Positions 37,986-47,892 of a stretch of 64,000 bases of DNA are shown here, in pieces. The DNA is from Phymorhynchus buccinoides (taxonomy: Eukaryota > Mollusca > Gastropoda > Neogastropoda > Raphitomidae), in NCBI GenBank assembly GCA_017654935.2, contig CM065682.1, positions 78,879,706-78,943,705 on the forward strand, written 5' to 3'. Numbering within the stretch: position 1 is the stretch's first letter; each line of letters opens with the position of its first letter. A program made the translations under genes and the position numbers. The notes under the pieces were generated by a model that searched no databases, was not told where the DNA came from, and was given only the letters and a program-made list of their open reading frames with translations.

Positions 37986-38163
37986 CAACAGACACGCACT
38001 CCTATCTTCTTTTCTCTTCCAGTCACCCTCACCACAGTCTCTTTGTGCATTCTACAAGAAACACAAAGGCCACACTTTCGGAAAATACCTGGAAAGATGT
38101 CTCATTGATCGCCTGGGTACCTTCCAACCCATGGGCATCAATGTGCGAACTTAGACCCCTGTC

Positions 38164-38249
<86 letters not shown>

Positions 38250-38760
38250 CGCATGTGCGCGTGTTTTGTGGACGTGCGTGTGGTTGCGTGCGTGTGTGTG
38301 CGTGTTGTCCCCACCCCCCTTTCTGTTTTCCCCCACACAATGCAGCCACTTGATTTCACACTCACCCTTTTTTCCCTTCTCATAACCATATTCAGCTCTC
38401 TAGGTCTCTCTCTCAGTCTCTACCTGCGATGTGCTCACCTTTCCAATTCACCACAACACCCTCCCTACCCGCACCCCCACTCCCACCTTTGGCCTTATCA
38501 CTTTTAGTCCCAAGTTCTTCACTCACCTACCTGTCACCAGCTGAAGAAGAAAAAAAGTTCGAAAGCTCCCCAATGTCAACTCCATCAGGTCAAATCTACC
38601 TCTTCTTTATGTTCTCCCCAATGTCAACTCCATCAGGTCAGATCTCCCTCTTCTTTATGTTCTTCCTCTACATTGTTTCAAGACCTGACAGTCACCCTTT
38701 TCAACCACTCCAGTCTCCATTATTGGTTAGGGTAAAATCATAACTACTGCAGTTGTTTTC
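37986..38760 (+). mobile_element. Penelope-like element 3' tail, copy b
   Basis: Begins with CCAACAGACACGCACTC (matching 12066 in copy a), then jumps at a shared CCCTCA to the C-terminal region (matching 13866), reads through GMNVRT-like sequence, a GT tract (38167-38245) and the untranslated tail. A CTGAAGAAG...TTCGAAAGCTCC motif (38540-38567) resembles a hammerhead core. A segment containing CTCCCCAATGTCAACTCCAT occurs twice (38565 and 38615). All of its coding capacity is gone. Confidence 0.75.
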
Positions 38761-38761
38761 A

Positions 38762-39345
38762 GCTCCGACGTTCAAAACCCGGTCACAATGATTATTAACA
38801 TGCTTTTTAGGCTGATGTTTTCTAAATTACAGACCAAAACGTTGAAGAGCACTTAATAGAGCGTAACAGTTTTCCCCTTTGTGATTGATTATAGTCATTT
38901 TCTTTAATGTCCTATATGTCTCAATACACATTTCTGTGTTGTTTAAAAAAAACATAACGTCATTATAGTATTTTGTACGCCTTAGCTTTCTAAGTTGGAG
39001 CCTAGCTGGTTTTTTAGTGATAAACATTCTTTGTCCAGCCAAGGAGACTTGTGTAACCTATTTGAAGGTGTAATTTCTGTAACCATGTCTCGAGCAGCAT
39101 TTAACAAGGACTGATTAAATACCTCCATTGACCGCTCGACTGAGCTGTCCAATAATTCAGTTGCATGTATAAGATCTTCTTCAAACTGTAATGATTCCAC
39201 AGTTTGACAAAAAGATTGCACTTTATCAGGTTGCCAAATTAGCTTTGCTTGCTTAGAAGTCATATTGTTTTTTGTGCATCTATTAACACGGAAATTAGCA
39301 AAACAATGCATGTCAATGGGTAAGTGGTCTGTCTGATTCAATCCT
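38762..39345 (-). mobile_element. LINE endonuclease end and linker, copy b
   Basis: Minus strand: QTDHLPIDMHCF is the C-terminal SDHxPI-type motif of an APE-like endonuclease, followed by KLIWQPDKVQSF, SPWLDKECLSLKNQ and a frameshifted LRRTKYYNDVMFFLNN. This linker precedes the RT in many LINEs. It is the upstream part of the LINE at 37041-37985, separated by the Penelope-like insertion. Confidence 0.75.
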
Positions 39346-39639
39346 GTCAGTTACATTTAAATGATTAATTATATCAGTAATGGAATCTCACCCTTGCATC
39401 ATTCCCTCTATCAACTAACTATTATCTGTTCTTCTTACCCATACCCCCCCCCCCCCCACTCTTCCCCCCTCCGCCCTTTTCCGCCTCCCACCCTTGAGAT
39501 TGTACAAAAGGTTTAGCAAGCATCGAAATAATTCTTCTCGTTTTGAGGACAACTACAGGTGCCCCCAACTCTTCTAAAATGTCTCATAGTAAAGCATACG
39601 GTAAATGCTAAGAACACGTGATAAGCAATGACATGATTT

Positions 39640-39721
39640 CAAACACACGCGCACGAACACACACACACACACTCACACACCTACACGCACAAACACACAC
39701 ACACACAGAGAAAAACACACA

Positions 39722-39756
<35 letters not shown>

Positions 39757-39815
39757 CACACAACACACCACACACACACACACCCCACACACACACACAC
39801 AAAAACACACGCGTG
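39640..39815. repeat. (CA)n microsatellite
   Basis: CA repeat with interruptions. The 39346-39640 stretch before it is C-rich (C run at about 39447) with no gene. Confidence 0.9.
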
Positions 39816-39879
39816 GACACGCATACAAACAGCAAGATTGACAAAGAGAGTGTCTGGCAATATTTCTAAGTTTCAGATG

Positions 39880-40400
39880 CATTCTGTAGTTGCAGTTTGA
39901 GGTAGAGCATTGTCAGTGTTGTTTCCAATAGTAAGAGGGAAGTTGAAACATATGGTCGTCAGAGGACGAATGAAAGGCATGAGCAGGAACGTAGATCTGG
40001 AAAAGGTCACAAAGATAGGCTGGAGCGTCTTTTGTAACAATTTTGTAGCAGAGGCAGGCAGATTTGTATTTGATTCTGTATTAAATTTTGAGCCAGTGTA
40101 ACTTCTGTAAAATATCTCATGTATGGTGCCGTTTCGGTGCTCTGAATACAAGGCGTGCAGCGGAATCTTTGAACACGTTGAGAAGGTTGGAGAGAGGTTG
40201 CAGGAAGGCCTAGAAGGAGGGCATTGCAATAATCTAATCTAGACAGAATACAGGAAGTGACAAGTGTCTTTGTGGCATCTTCAGTCAGAAAGGGTCTAAT
40301 TGAGCTAATGCGACGGATTTCAAGAAAGCAGGCTTGACAGATTTTGGCAATGTGTTGTTTCAAAGATAGATCAGAGTCAATATGAAGGCCAAGCACAGCA
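39880..40400 (-). mobile_element. 3' fragment of a CR1/L2-type LINE
   Basis: Minus strand: LGLHIDSDLSLKQHI, ICQACFLEIRRISSIRPFL, LVTSCILSRLDYCNALLLGL, then after a frameshift near 40170 SAARLVF-like sequence, HTLDILQKLHWL and SACLCYKI. This is the thumb and C-terminal region of a CR1/L2-like RT. 5'-truncated and frameshifted; it lies in intron 3 of receptor gene 1, antisense. Confidence 0.85.
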
Positions 40401-40703
40401 CACCAATTCCCCTCATTCTGACAGCTTTTAGTTTCCCCAAGAGAGCTAATTGTTTAAAGTTATTTCTTTTCACAAAGGCAATAATTATTTTCAGTGAATG
40501 TTGTTAGGGATTAGGAAAGACCTTAAGAATGGTTCACTACAACAAAGGAAGCGGTAAAAACTTGTGATGGGTTTATACTGGTGATGAGTTCTAAAAAATA
40601 GGCACAAACTAAAAGCAGTTGTAACGGGGTGCTGTGCACGATCACGAACGCATAGCATAAACATAATATTCGCAATGAGCTTTTATCAAAATATATGTTG
40701 CAG

Positions 40704-41298
40704 CTACAAAAAAGTATTGATGCTGAGTGACCAAACATTAGGTTATTCCCTCCCCTACGATGAAGGTATCGAAGACGCTCTTGTGCCTAGGTGTGGTGTG
40801 TTCCATGCTAAATACAACAATCGGAGGTTATATTATGCATCTGACGCCATTCTCATGTATCCTTGCAAAAGAAACATTCTCTGTAAGCTGTATTTATGCG
40901 AGTACAACACCGATCTGTTTCCAGCACGATACAATTCACCCTCAGCCCCCGTCATCTTGGCTGAACTGAAAAGCAAAGAGAGAAATGAGTTGACAGTCTG
41001 TCCTACAAACCACACTGTTCATAATTTTCTGGCTTGTGATTCCCTCAGCAACTGCTGGGCTCAAGACTCCCTCTCTTTTGGACAGAGCTCCGAATCCTGG
41101 GATATCCCATCACGCATCACGTGTCCGGTGAACGTGACGTCACTTCCTCCTTCTTACGGCTGTGGGACAGGAAGGCAGAGAGTTCCTTACAGTCTGGTGT
41201 GCAACCATCGTCAGGACTGTGTGGACAACAGTGATGAGGACTTCTGTGTTCACCAGCCCTGTCCTCCAAATACTCTGAAATGTGGTTGGAGTGATCAG
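40704..41298 (+). CDS. Receptor gene 1 exon 4: lectin C-half, LDLa
   Basis: Acceptor ATGTTGCAG|C (phase 2), donor CAG|GTTAGT (phase 0), 595 nt. The first part completes the C-type lectin-like domain with MYPCKRNILCKLYLCE, the usual closing cysteines. A linker region (ELTVCPTNHTVHNFLACDSL, SNCWAQDSLSF) follows, which is also present in gene 2 exon 61342-61862. Then comes an LDLa module (YGCGTGRQRVPYSLVC, DCVDNSDEDFC) and the first half of another (PCPPNTLKCGWSDQ), whose second half opens exon 5. In gene 2 the equivalent of the first 65 nt is a separate exon. Confidence 0.87.
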
Positions 41299-41329
41299 GT
41301 TAGTCTTACAAATACGTCTTATACGTATT

Positions 41330-41445
41330 AATGATTAATTCTATCATCTTTCAATAATGTAGTGAAAGTTTAATAGATAGATTGTAAACATCATATTTTG
41401 TCTACAGAAAAAAATAAAGCTAGAATTGAATTGAATTGAATGAAT
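41330..41445 (+). mobile_element. LINE/CR1-type 3' tail with (TTGAA)n
   Basis: Short 3' terminal fragment ending GAATTGAATTGAATTGAATG, a repeat-tail form usual for CR1/L2-like LINE copies. No coding sequence left. Confidence 0.5.
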
Positions 41446-41825
41446 ATTATTTATAGAGGGTAATAGAATAAGAAAATAATACATGCTTTTTTTTACACCC
41501 AGCCCTCTTAAAAATAATAAAAAATGGACAAACAAAGCAATATAAAAAGCATGCAAAGCACAGTCATACATAGTAAGATAATGACATTAAACCTAATCTT
41601 ATAATGCACACGCAAGCAGACGAACGTTTTCTTTAAATAAACAAAAAGATGATACAGTTAACAAACATAAGATTGTTAAAGTCAAACAAACAAGCATTCC
41701 CTACATATTCATTTAATAGTGCATATATTTAGAGAGAGACAGAGAAGAGAGGGGGGTGAGGGAGAGAGAAAGTGAATGATACATGGGGAGACTGAGCTTG
41801 AGAGAAGAGAGGAATTGTTTGTTTG

Positions 41826-42081
41826 CTGCCCCATCTTCTGGGCCATACAATGGCGTTGCTCCCACACCGCTCATCCCGAATCCCAATTCGCAACCACACC
41901 CACGCACGTTCAGGTCGCAGAATCCGAGACCAAGGGAAGGGATTCTATGTTAGGCCGTCAGGAGGCAACCAACCGAGGAGACACTGCACCGCTGCTGAGT
42001 CACTTCGGTGGAGTTCAGTAGAGCCTGTTCAGGAAACCACCTACTAAGTCCCCTACTGACGACACTATTCTCTTAGTCGCG
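41826..42081 (-). repeat. Dispersed repeat X, copy 1 (A-tailed, SINE-like)
   Basis: About 255 bp whose reverse complement matches 63698-63951 nearly end to end: TCTTCTGGGCC...GTTGCTCCCAC at one end, CTCTTAGTCGCG at the other, with CTTCGGTGGAGTTCAGTAGA inside. The end with CCCAGAAGAT is followed by A-rich sequence in all copies, which suggests retroposition. A truncated copy lies at 46735-46800. Confidence 0.75.
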
Positions 42082-42276
42082 AGAAAGAGAGTAAATTTTA
42101 GTTGTAGTAAAATATAAATTTATTTATTTCAAACAAAAAGGGGCGTTTAGGGAATAATAATACTCCTATACGAAGAAAATTGAGAGAGTGAGAAAGAGCA
42201 TGTAAAGTGGGTCTGTATGTGTCTTTTCCTTTGTGCAAAGTGTTTTGTGCTTTTCCCCACTGGCATGTTTAAACAG

Positions 42277-44349
42277 TGCTACAACGCTGCCAGTCAGTGC
42301 AATGGACAGACGGACTGTGTGAATGGTGAAGATGAAACACGTTGTGATACATATCTCGTAGAACAATACAAAGTTTTCCCCCCATGTCCCCCTGCAGTTG
42401 TTGATTTCACAAACCCCAGGTACACAGTGCTTCCTTTAAACCAGACAGACGTTGTGCAGGGGCGTATCACGTGTCCAGAAACCCACTACCCCAAAAAACT
42501 ACATACCACACAAAAAAAATACCAATGCCCCAAGGGTTACTGTCTCCCAGTATTCACCAGGTGTAATGGAGTCTACGACTGCCAAGAAAGGCACGATGAA
42601 GCAGAATGCGACAATTACCAATGTGCAGAGTTTTACCGTTGTCGTGACTCTCAGACCTGTTTGCATCCATCTCACCTGTGTGATGGTGTGTACCATTGTC
42701 CACAGTCTGACGACGAACTGCTATGTGACCTGCACTGCCCCTCTGAGTGCACGTGTCACGGCTTAGCTTTGTCGTGTCCCCAGCTGTTTCCAGCAGACCT
42801 TTATCCAGACCTGAAATACCTGACAGCACAAGGCAGCGGGATGAAGATGGCACAGATGGTATCAAATATGATGCTGGTCTACCTCAACCTGGCCAACTGC
42901 CATGTTTCTGGTTTGGGGAACGTCTCTTTACCCAACATGGTAGCGTTAGATCTCAGCGATAACCAGATCACCTCGCTTACAGACACTATCCAGAATATGC
43001 ATAATCTACAAGTTCTATTTATTTCAAATAACCCCCTTTCCAACTTTCTGCAGCGCCATAGCTCGCATGAGGCTGAACATGGAAAAATACTATTTGACCA
43101 TATACAACTGCTATATCTATCTGGAATTGAACTTTCAACAATTGATGACAGAATAGGGAACATGTTCTCTAATGTACAGGTTTTGAATTTGTCAGACTGT
43201 GGCACACGTCATATAACAGAACGAAGCCTGCAGTTGATGGTACACCTTCAGTCATTGGACATCACAGGTTGTGCACTTGATGATATTCAGAAGGATGTCT
43301 TCAAAAACCTCAGCCAGCTTAGCGTGTTGTATGCTGATGAGCACAGGCTGTGTTGCAGTGCAGCTTTAGTAGACAACTTTGACCTCAACAACTGTCATGC
43401 TCCTGTGAATGAACTTTCTTCGTGTAGTGACTTGCTTCGTTCAACTGTGTATCGAAGTGTGCTGAGCACACTTTCTTTTTTCACCATACTGGGTAATCTG
43501 GTCAGTGCAGCATTTCGTGTAGTGACCATCAGAAGAGGAGGGGTATCTGGCTTTACTGTGCTGGTGATCCATCTCTGTGTGTCAGACCTTCTGATGGGTT
43601 TGTACCTAGCAGTGATAGGAGTGGCTGACAGGATGTACCAGAACGTTTATATCTGGCACGATGTCTCCTGGAGACACAGTGCTGTGTGTCAACTTGCAGG
43701 TTTTCTGGCGTTGCTTTCTTCCGAAGTGTCTGCTTTCATTATCTGCCTCATCACCCTGGATATATTTCTGGTTGTGCACTTCCCTTTGAACTTCCTCAAT
43801 TTCAGTAGCATCCAGGCACAGCTGGCTAGTGCTGTCTGTTGGACAATCGGTCTCATACTGGCAGCTGTTCCCATCTATCCAAGTCTCGATCACTGGAAGT
43901 TCTACAGTCAGACGGGCATCTGCATCCCTCTGCCAATCACCAGGAAACAGTTCCCTGGGCATGTGTACGCCTTTGCTGTGATGATTTTACTAAACTTGAT
44001 TTTATTCCTTATCATTGCATCTGGACAAACTGGCATATTTTACTCGGTGCAAAGCAGCCATACATCACTCATCCAGAAGTCTCAGAAGTCTCAAGACACT
44101 AACATTGCTCGTCGGCTGTTCACCATCGCCATGTCAGACTTCCTGTGCTGGTTCCCCATTGGTCTGCTGGGTGTTCTGGCCTCTCAGGGTGTGTCTGAGT
44201 CTGGAGAGGTCAACGTTGCCATGGCAATATTAGTTTTGCCGTTAAACTCGGCCATGAATCCCTTTTTGTACACCATGAATGTGCTGGTGGAGAAGCGGCG
44301 TCAGGCAAAGGAGGACAGGCTTTTGAAGTGGATTGAAACTCAAAGATAA
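42277..44349 (+). CDS. Receptor gene 1 exon 5: LDLa repeats, LRRs and seven-helix receptor
   Basis: Acceptor TTTAAACAG|TGC (phase 0), ends at TAA 44347-44349; 690 residues. Completes an LDLa (QCNGQTDCVNGEDETRC), then two more LDLa modules (YCLPVFTRCNGVYDC; TCLHPSHLCDGVYHC), an LRRNT (CPSECTCHGLALSC), leucine-rich repeats to about 43345 and a hinge with LCCSAAL. Seven hydrophobic helices follow at about 43454-43525, 43544-43620, 43678-43770, 43822-43880, 43963-44030, 44107-44181 and 44214-44285. Rhodopsin-class landmarks: GN in helix 1, CWFP in helix 6, NPFLY in helix 7. The DRF/DRY position reads LDIFLVV, so the arginine is replaced. This exon, with GRL101/relaxin-receptor layout, identifies the family. 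Couples to G proteins by family analogy; ligand unknown. Confidence 0.95.
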   Translation, partial: CYNAASQCNGQTDCVNGEDETRCDTYLVEQYKVFPPCPPAVVDFTNPRYTVLPLNQTDVVQGRITCPETHYPKKLHTTQKKYQCPKGYCLPVFTRCNGVYDCQERHDEAECDNYQCAEFYRCRDSQTCLHPSHLCDGVYHCPQSDDELLCDLHCPSECTCHGLALSCPQLFPADLYPDLKYLTAQGSGMKMAQMVSNMMLVYLNLANCHVSGLGNVSLPNMVALDLSDNQITSLTDTIQNMHNLQVLFISNNPLSNFLQRHSSHEAEHGKILFDHIQLLYLSGIELSTIDDRIGNMFSNVQVLNLSDCGTRHITERSLQLMVHLQSLDITGCALDDIQKDVFKNLSQLSVLYADEHRLCCSAALVDNFDLNNCHAPVNELSSCSDLLRSTVYRSVLSTLSFFTILGNLVSAAFRVVTIRRGGVSGFTVLVIHLCVSDLLMGLYLAVIGVADRMYQNVYIWHDVSWRHSAVCQLAGFLALLSSEVSAFIICLITLDIFLVVHFPLNFLNFSSIQAQLASAVCWTIGLILAAVPIYPSLDHWKFYSQTGICIPLPITRKQFPGHVYAFAVMILLNLILFLIIASGQTGIFYSVQSSHTSLIQKSQKSQDTNIARRLFTIAMSDFLCWFPIGLLGVLASQGVSESGEVNVAMAILVLPLNSAMNPFLYTMNVLVEKRRQAKEDRLLKWIETQR

Positions 44350-44800
44350 TTAATTTAGCAATTCAATAGCTAGGAACCTAAGCCTTATCCGTGTATACTA
44401 TTTTTGGTTTTAATTGTGTTGCCATGTTCTACGGAAATTAATGTGTCGTCTGGTCTGTTTTTCCTTTACGTATTACTATATCGAGGGCTTAGAGCAGAAA
44501 GGTTGCATCTCGGTTTTTTCATGATTCTTCAGAAAATGCATTTAAAAGTTTCCAACACTTACAGTAATGGCGGGAATTAACAATTCCTTTTTAAACTTTG
44601 ACCAATCCATAAGACACATAATTTATCCTCTGCGAGTACAGCAAACAATGGTAGAAAAAAAACCATGTTGTCTTGGTTTAATCGAAAGGAATGTAAGCAT
44701 GGGTACGGATACTGCTTCTCGCAGAGCCACAACTGCCCCAGATGTCAAGAGCAGATAACCGACAAAGCACACTAAGCGGCTTCCGCAGCAAAACTTTCGG

Positions 44801-45160
44801 GCAAATAAAGGAAAATAGTCAAGGTGGGATGATCTTATCTTTGCACTTGATTCTTTCGCTCTGAGATTTTTACGCAAAGGAGGGGAAAGGGTTGGAGCAG
44901 AACTGTAGTATCATTACCCGAGATTGTTCTGCACCAAGATATTCAGGCAAAGAAGGGGAAATAGTCGGCACGGAATCACGATATTTTTATCTGAAATTGT
45001 TCTAACCTACGATGTTTGGTCAGAAACAGGAAATGTGTTGGTGCAGAATACTGATATATTGAGTCGTCTTCATACCACAGCGAGGTGTTTAGACAACGCA
45101 TTGGAAAAAGTCTGTGCTGGATCGAATTAATTTGATCTGAGATTATTCTGAGGGTGTGAA
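44801..45160. repeat. Degenerate 73-bp tandem repeat downstream of gene 1
   Basis: Units begin near 44801, 44874, 44947 and 45021 with GCAAA(G/T)AA(G)G-GGAAA, then GAGATTGTTCTG-like words; at least one more decayed unit follows near 45091. Spacing is 73, 73 and 74 bp. The first unit contains AAATAAA, a possible polyadenylation signal for gene 1, though 450 bp beyond the stop. Confidence 0.7.
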
Positions 45161-45339
45161 ATCCACGATTGTGCTGATACACTTGGAGCGGAATACATGT
45201 ATTTTCAGGGATTTACACTCTGAATTTAGAAACAAAACATACATGGAAGGTCATAACATTATTTAAAACAATTTCATACTTGTTTGATTTGAGAATAATA
45301 TGTTAGCTATTGTTTCGAAAAAAAAGGAAACAGATGGGA

Positions 45340-45468
45340 AGAATGCAGAGAGATACGAAGGGATAGAAAGAGCGGAGAAGTCTAGAGGGAGAAAGAGAGA
45401 GAGGGGAGGAGAGAGAGAGAGAGAGAGGATGAGAGAGGAGAGGAGAGAGAGAGAGAGACGATGAGAGA

Positions 45469-45502
<34 letters not shown>

Positions 45503-46300
45503 AGGAGTTTCAAACTTGTCAGGGAGGCCTGAGTCAATGAAAAGTATTGACCCCTCAATTCGTGCAGTCAATGGTCTATGACCCATTCACTAATTCTACG
45601 CTAACATTTAAGTAGAGAAGATAGAGGGAGAGAGACCAGACAGACAGAACAGAACAGAGACGAGTGAGAGAGATGTATGAGATGGATGTGTGAGAACACG
45701 AGAGAGGAGCAGAGAGGAGAGGAGAGAGAGGGGGTTAGAAGAGAGAGAGAGGGGGTAGAGAGAGAAGAGAGAAGATTGAGAGAGGTGACGAGAGAGAGAG
45801 AGAGATGAGAGAGAGAGAGAGGATGAGTGAGAGAGATCATAGCATTAACTACAACATGCCTTGAACGGTCTGTCTGTCTCATAAAGAGAGACAGAAAAAA
45901 AGACAAGCAGGCTGGCAGACAGACAAACAGACATAAGGCAGAAAAACAGAACAAGTGAGTGCAAGTTATGCAGTCAAACACAAGAAAATAGACAGATAGA
46001 CAGACAGAAATGAGAGAGAGGGAGTGGGAGAAAGAGAGAGAAAGAGAGAGTGAGAATATAAGGGTGGTGGTGCTTAACAATTGCACATGATGATGAGAGA
46101 GGGAGAGAGACGATATGGGCGAGAGTGAGAGAGCGAGAGAAGAGAGAGAGGAGAGAGAAAGAGAAGAGAGAAGAGAGAGAAGAGAGAGATGAGCGAGAAG
46201 GAGAGAGGAGAGAGAGAGAGAGACGAGAGAAGAGAGAGAGAGTGACGGATGAGAGCGGGAGAGCCGAGAGAGACAGCGGACGAGAGAGAGAGAAGTACAT
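45340..46300. repeat. (GA)n-rich low-complexity region
   Basis: GA repeats at 45380-45500 and 45620-46285 with GGA, CGA and TGA interruptions. Long frames on either strand are low-complexity (S/L or R/E) and not genes. Confidence 0.9.
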
Positions 46301-46432
46301 GACAACTTTTATTGACAATGACTTACAATATTCATGTCAAGGGGGTGAATACGGGATCAAAACGAAAAACAAAATCATAACATTACGCTTGTACATAAAC
46401 ATCAAACAATTCGCAATTCTAAAACCCACGTA

Positions 46433-46650
46433 TGCACACACACCACACACACACACACACACAACACACACACACATGCCACACACACCACACAACACAC
46501 CACACACAACACACACACACACCACACATGCACGCACGCACACACACACACACACATACATAAACCCATATACACACACACACAACCACACTACACACAC
46601 CAACACACAAACACACACACACACACAAACACACACGCGCGCGCGAGCGC
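46433..46650. repeat. (CA)n microsatellite ending in a CG-rich block
   Basis: CA repeats with ACAC/CCAC variants, ending in GCGCGCGAGCGCGCGCG-like sequence (46636-46653). Confidence 0.9.
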
Positions 46651-46734
46651 GCGCGCCCGCACCACATACAAACACAAACATATTCATCTCACAAAAACAA
46701 AAACAAGTAATTTGGATCCGGAACAAATCGGGGG

Positions 46735-46800
46735 GGGAGCAACGCCCCACTGTACGGCCCAGAAGATGCGCGACAGGCAAAAAAACAAACAACAACAAAA
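46735..46800 (+). repeat. Dispersed repeat X, truncated copy 2
   Basis: GGGAGCAACGCCCCACTGTA and CGGCCCAGAAGAT match the A-tailed end of repeat X, followed by an A-rich tail. Only the 3' end is present. Confidence 0.6.
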
Positions 46801-47193
46801 TCAAACAAAACAGGGGACTATGTGTCCCTTCTTACTTTCGTCAACTACTATGATAACTTTGTGATCAAACAATCATTGAAACTTTTTTGAATCATTGAAA
46901 CTCGATGGTTTATGTTACAAGTTATTGCAACGGTCTGCAAGTGCATCCATCTTGAAGGTTTTATACCATTTTAAAATGATTCCTGCATACGAATTCTTAA
47001 CGCTAAGCATACAATGTTTGCAATGCGCAAGAGCTCCAGGCTTGGTCAGCTAAATATTCCTTTAAGCATACAAGTTTACAATGGGTTGGTACTTAAAATG
47101 TTAAAGAGTGTTTTTAATTTTTATCTTTGTTTTCTTAATCAGTGTGTTACCAGTGTCGCAACTAGCGTGACATAAAATCTTGTTTTGTTCCAG

Positions 47194-47892
47194 TGGGCCT
47201 ACAAAATACCCCTTTGCATAAATTGCAACTAAATGGAGTTAGAATGACCACACCACTGGGTACCTTTCGGCAATTTGCAAAACACACCCATATAGCATCA
47301 GGAGCAGACACTGATCTAAAGCTAAACAACTCACAAATCAACAGTGAAGAATATCCAACAAACAATGCTACCATCCATACATCCATCATCAAGGACTGCA
47401 TGTTGTCACAGAGCAAAAGACTGAACTATGTTGTAACTTATACCACCATTCGTTTTGATGTATCCCAAATCACTGAGGGCCATTTTCTGACAAATGTATC
47501 TTCACGTTGTAGATTCGTGTTTCAGTTGGATAAACAAAATGTGGTAATGCCGAACATCCACCAGGAAAATATACACATTCGATTTCACCATCAGACTTGC
47601 AGTCAAAGGAATTCTATCATGATTTATGAGAAGTACTTTCTGAAGAGATATTGTTATGTGAAGAGTGGCTTCAAGCCTCAGAATCAGCTTAGCTACAATA
47701 GGTTTAGGTGGACAGGCTGTGAGCCGCATTATGACCCATTTACTGTCTACATTGTCAGGGGAAGTGAAGTGTGGGTAGAGTTCCTGGTGACTGATTTCCG
47801 TGAGGATTACAGGGTAGCCATGACCATCAGTGCAGAACAGCACAGTCCTCCTGAACAGCGATTAGAGATAGTTTTTTTGTCACCAACCCTAG
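47194..47892 (+). CDS. Receptor gene 2 exon with CUB-like domain 1
   Basis: Strong acceptor TTTTGTTCCAG|TG (phase 1) and donor CTAG|GTAAGT (phase 1), 699 nt and open throughout. Aligns with gene 1 exon 1 after its signal peptide: SRCRFVFQLDK, HHQTCSQRNS, FRWTGCEPHY, WVEFLVTDF and the terminal FLSPTLG against YLSSTMG. Several N-glycosylation sites (NNS, NAT, NVS). It has no initiator or signal peptide; an upstream exon ending in phase 1 is needed between 44350 and 47193 and was not identified. Extracellular, function by analogy with gene 1. Confidence 0.8.
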
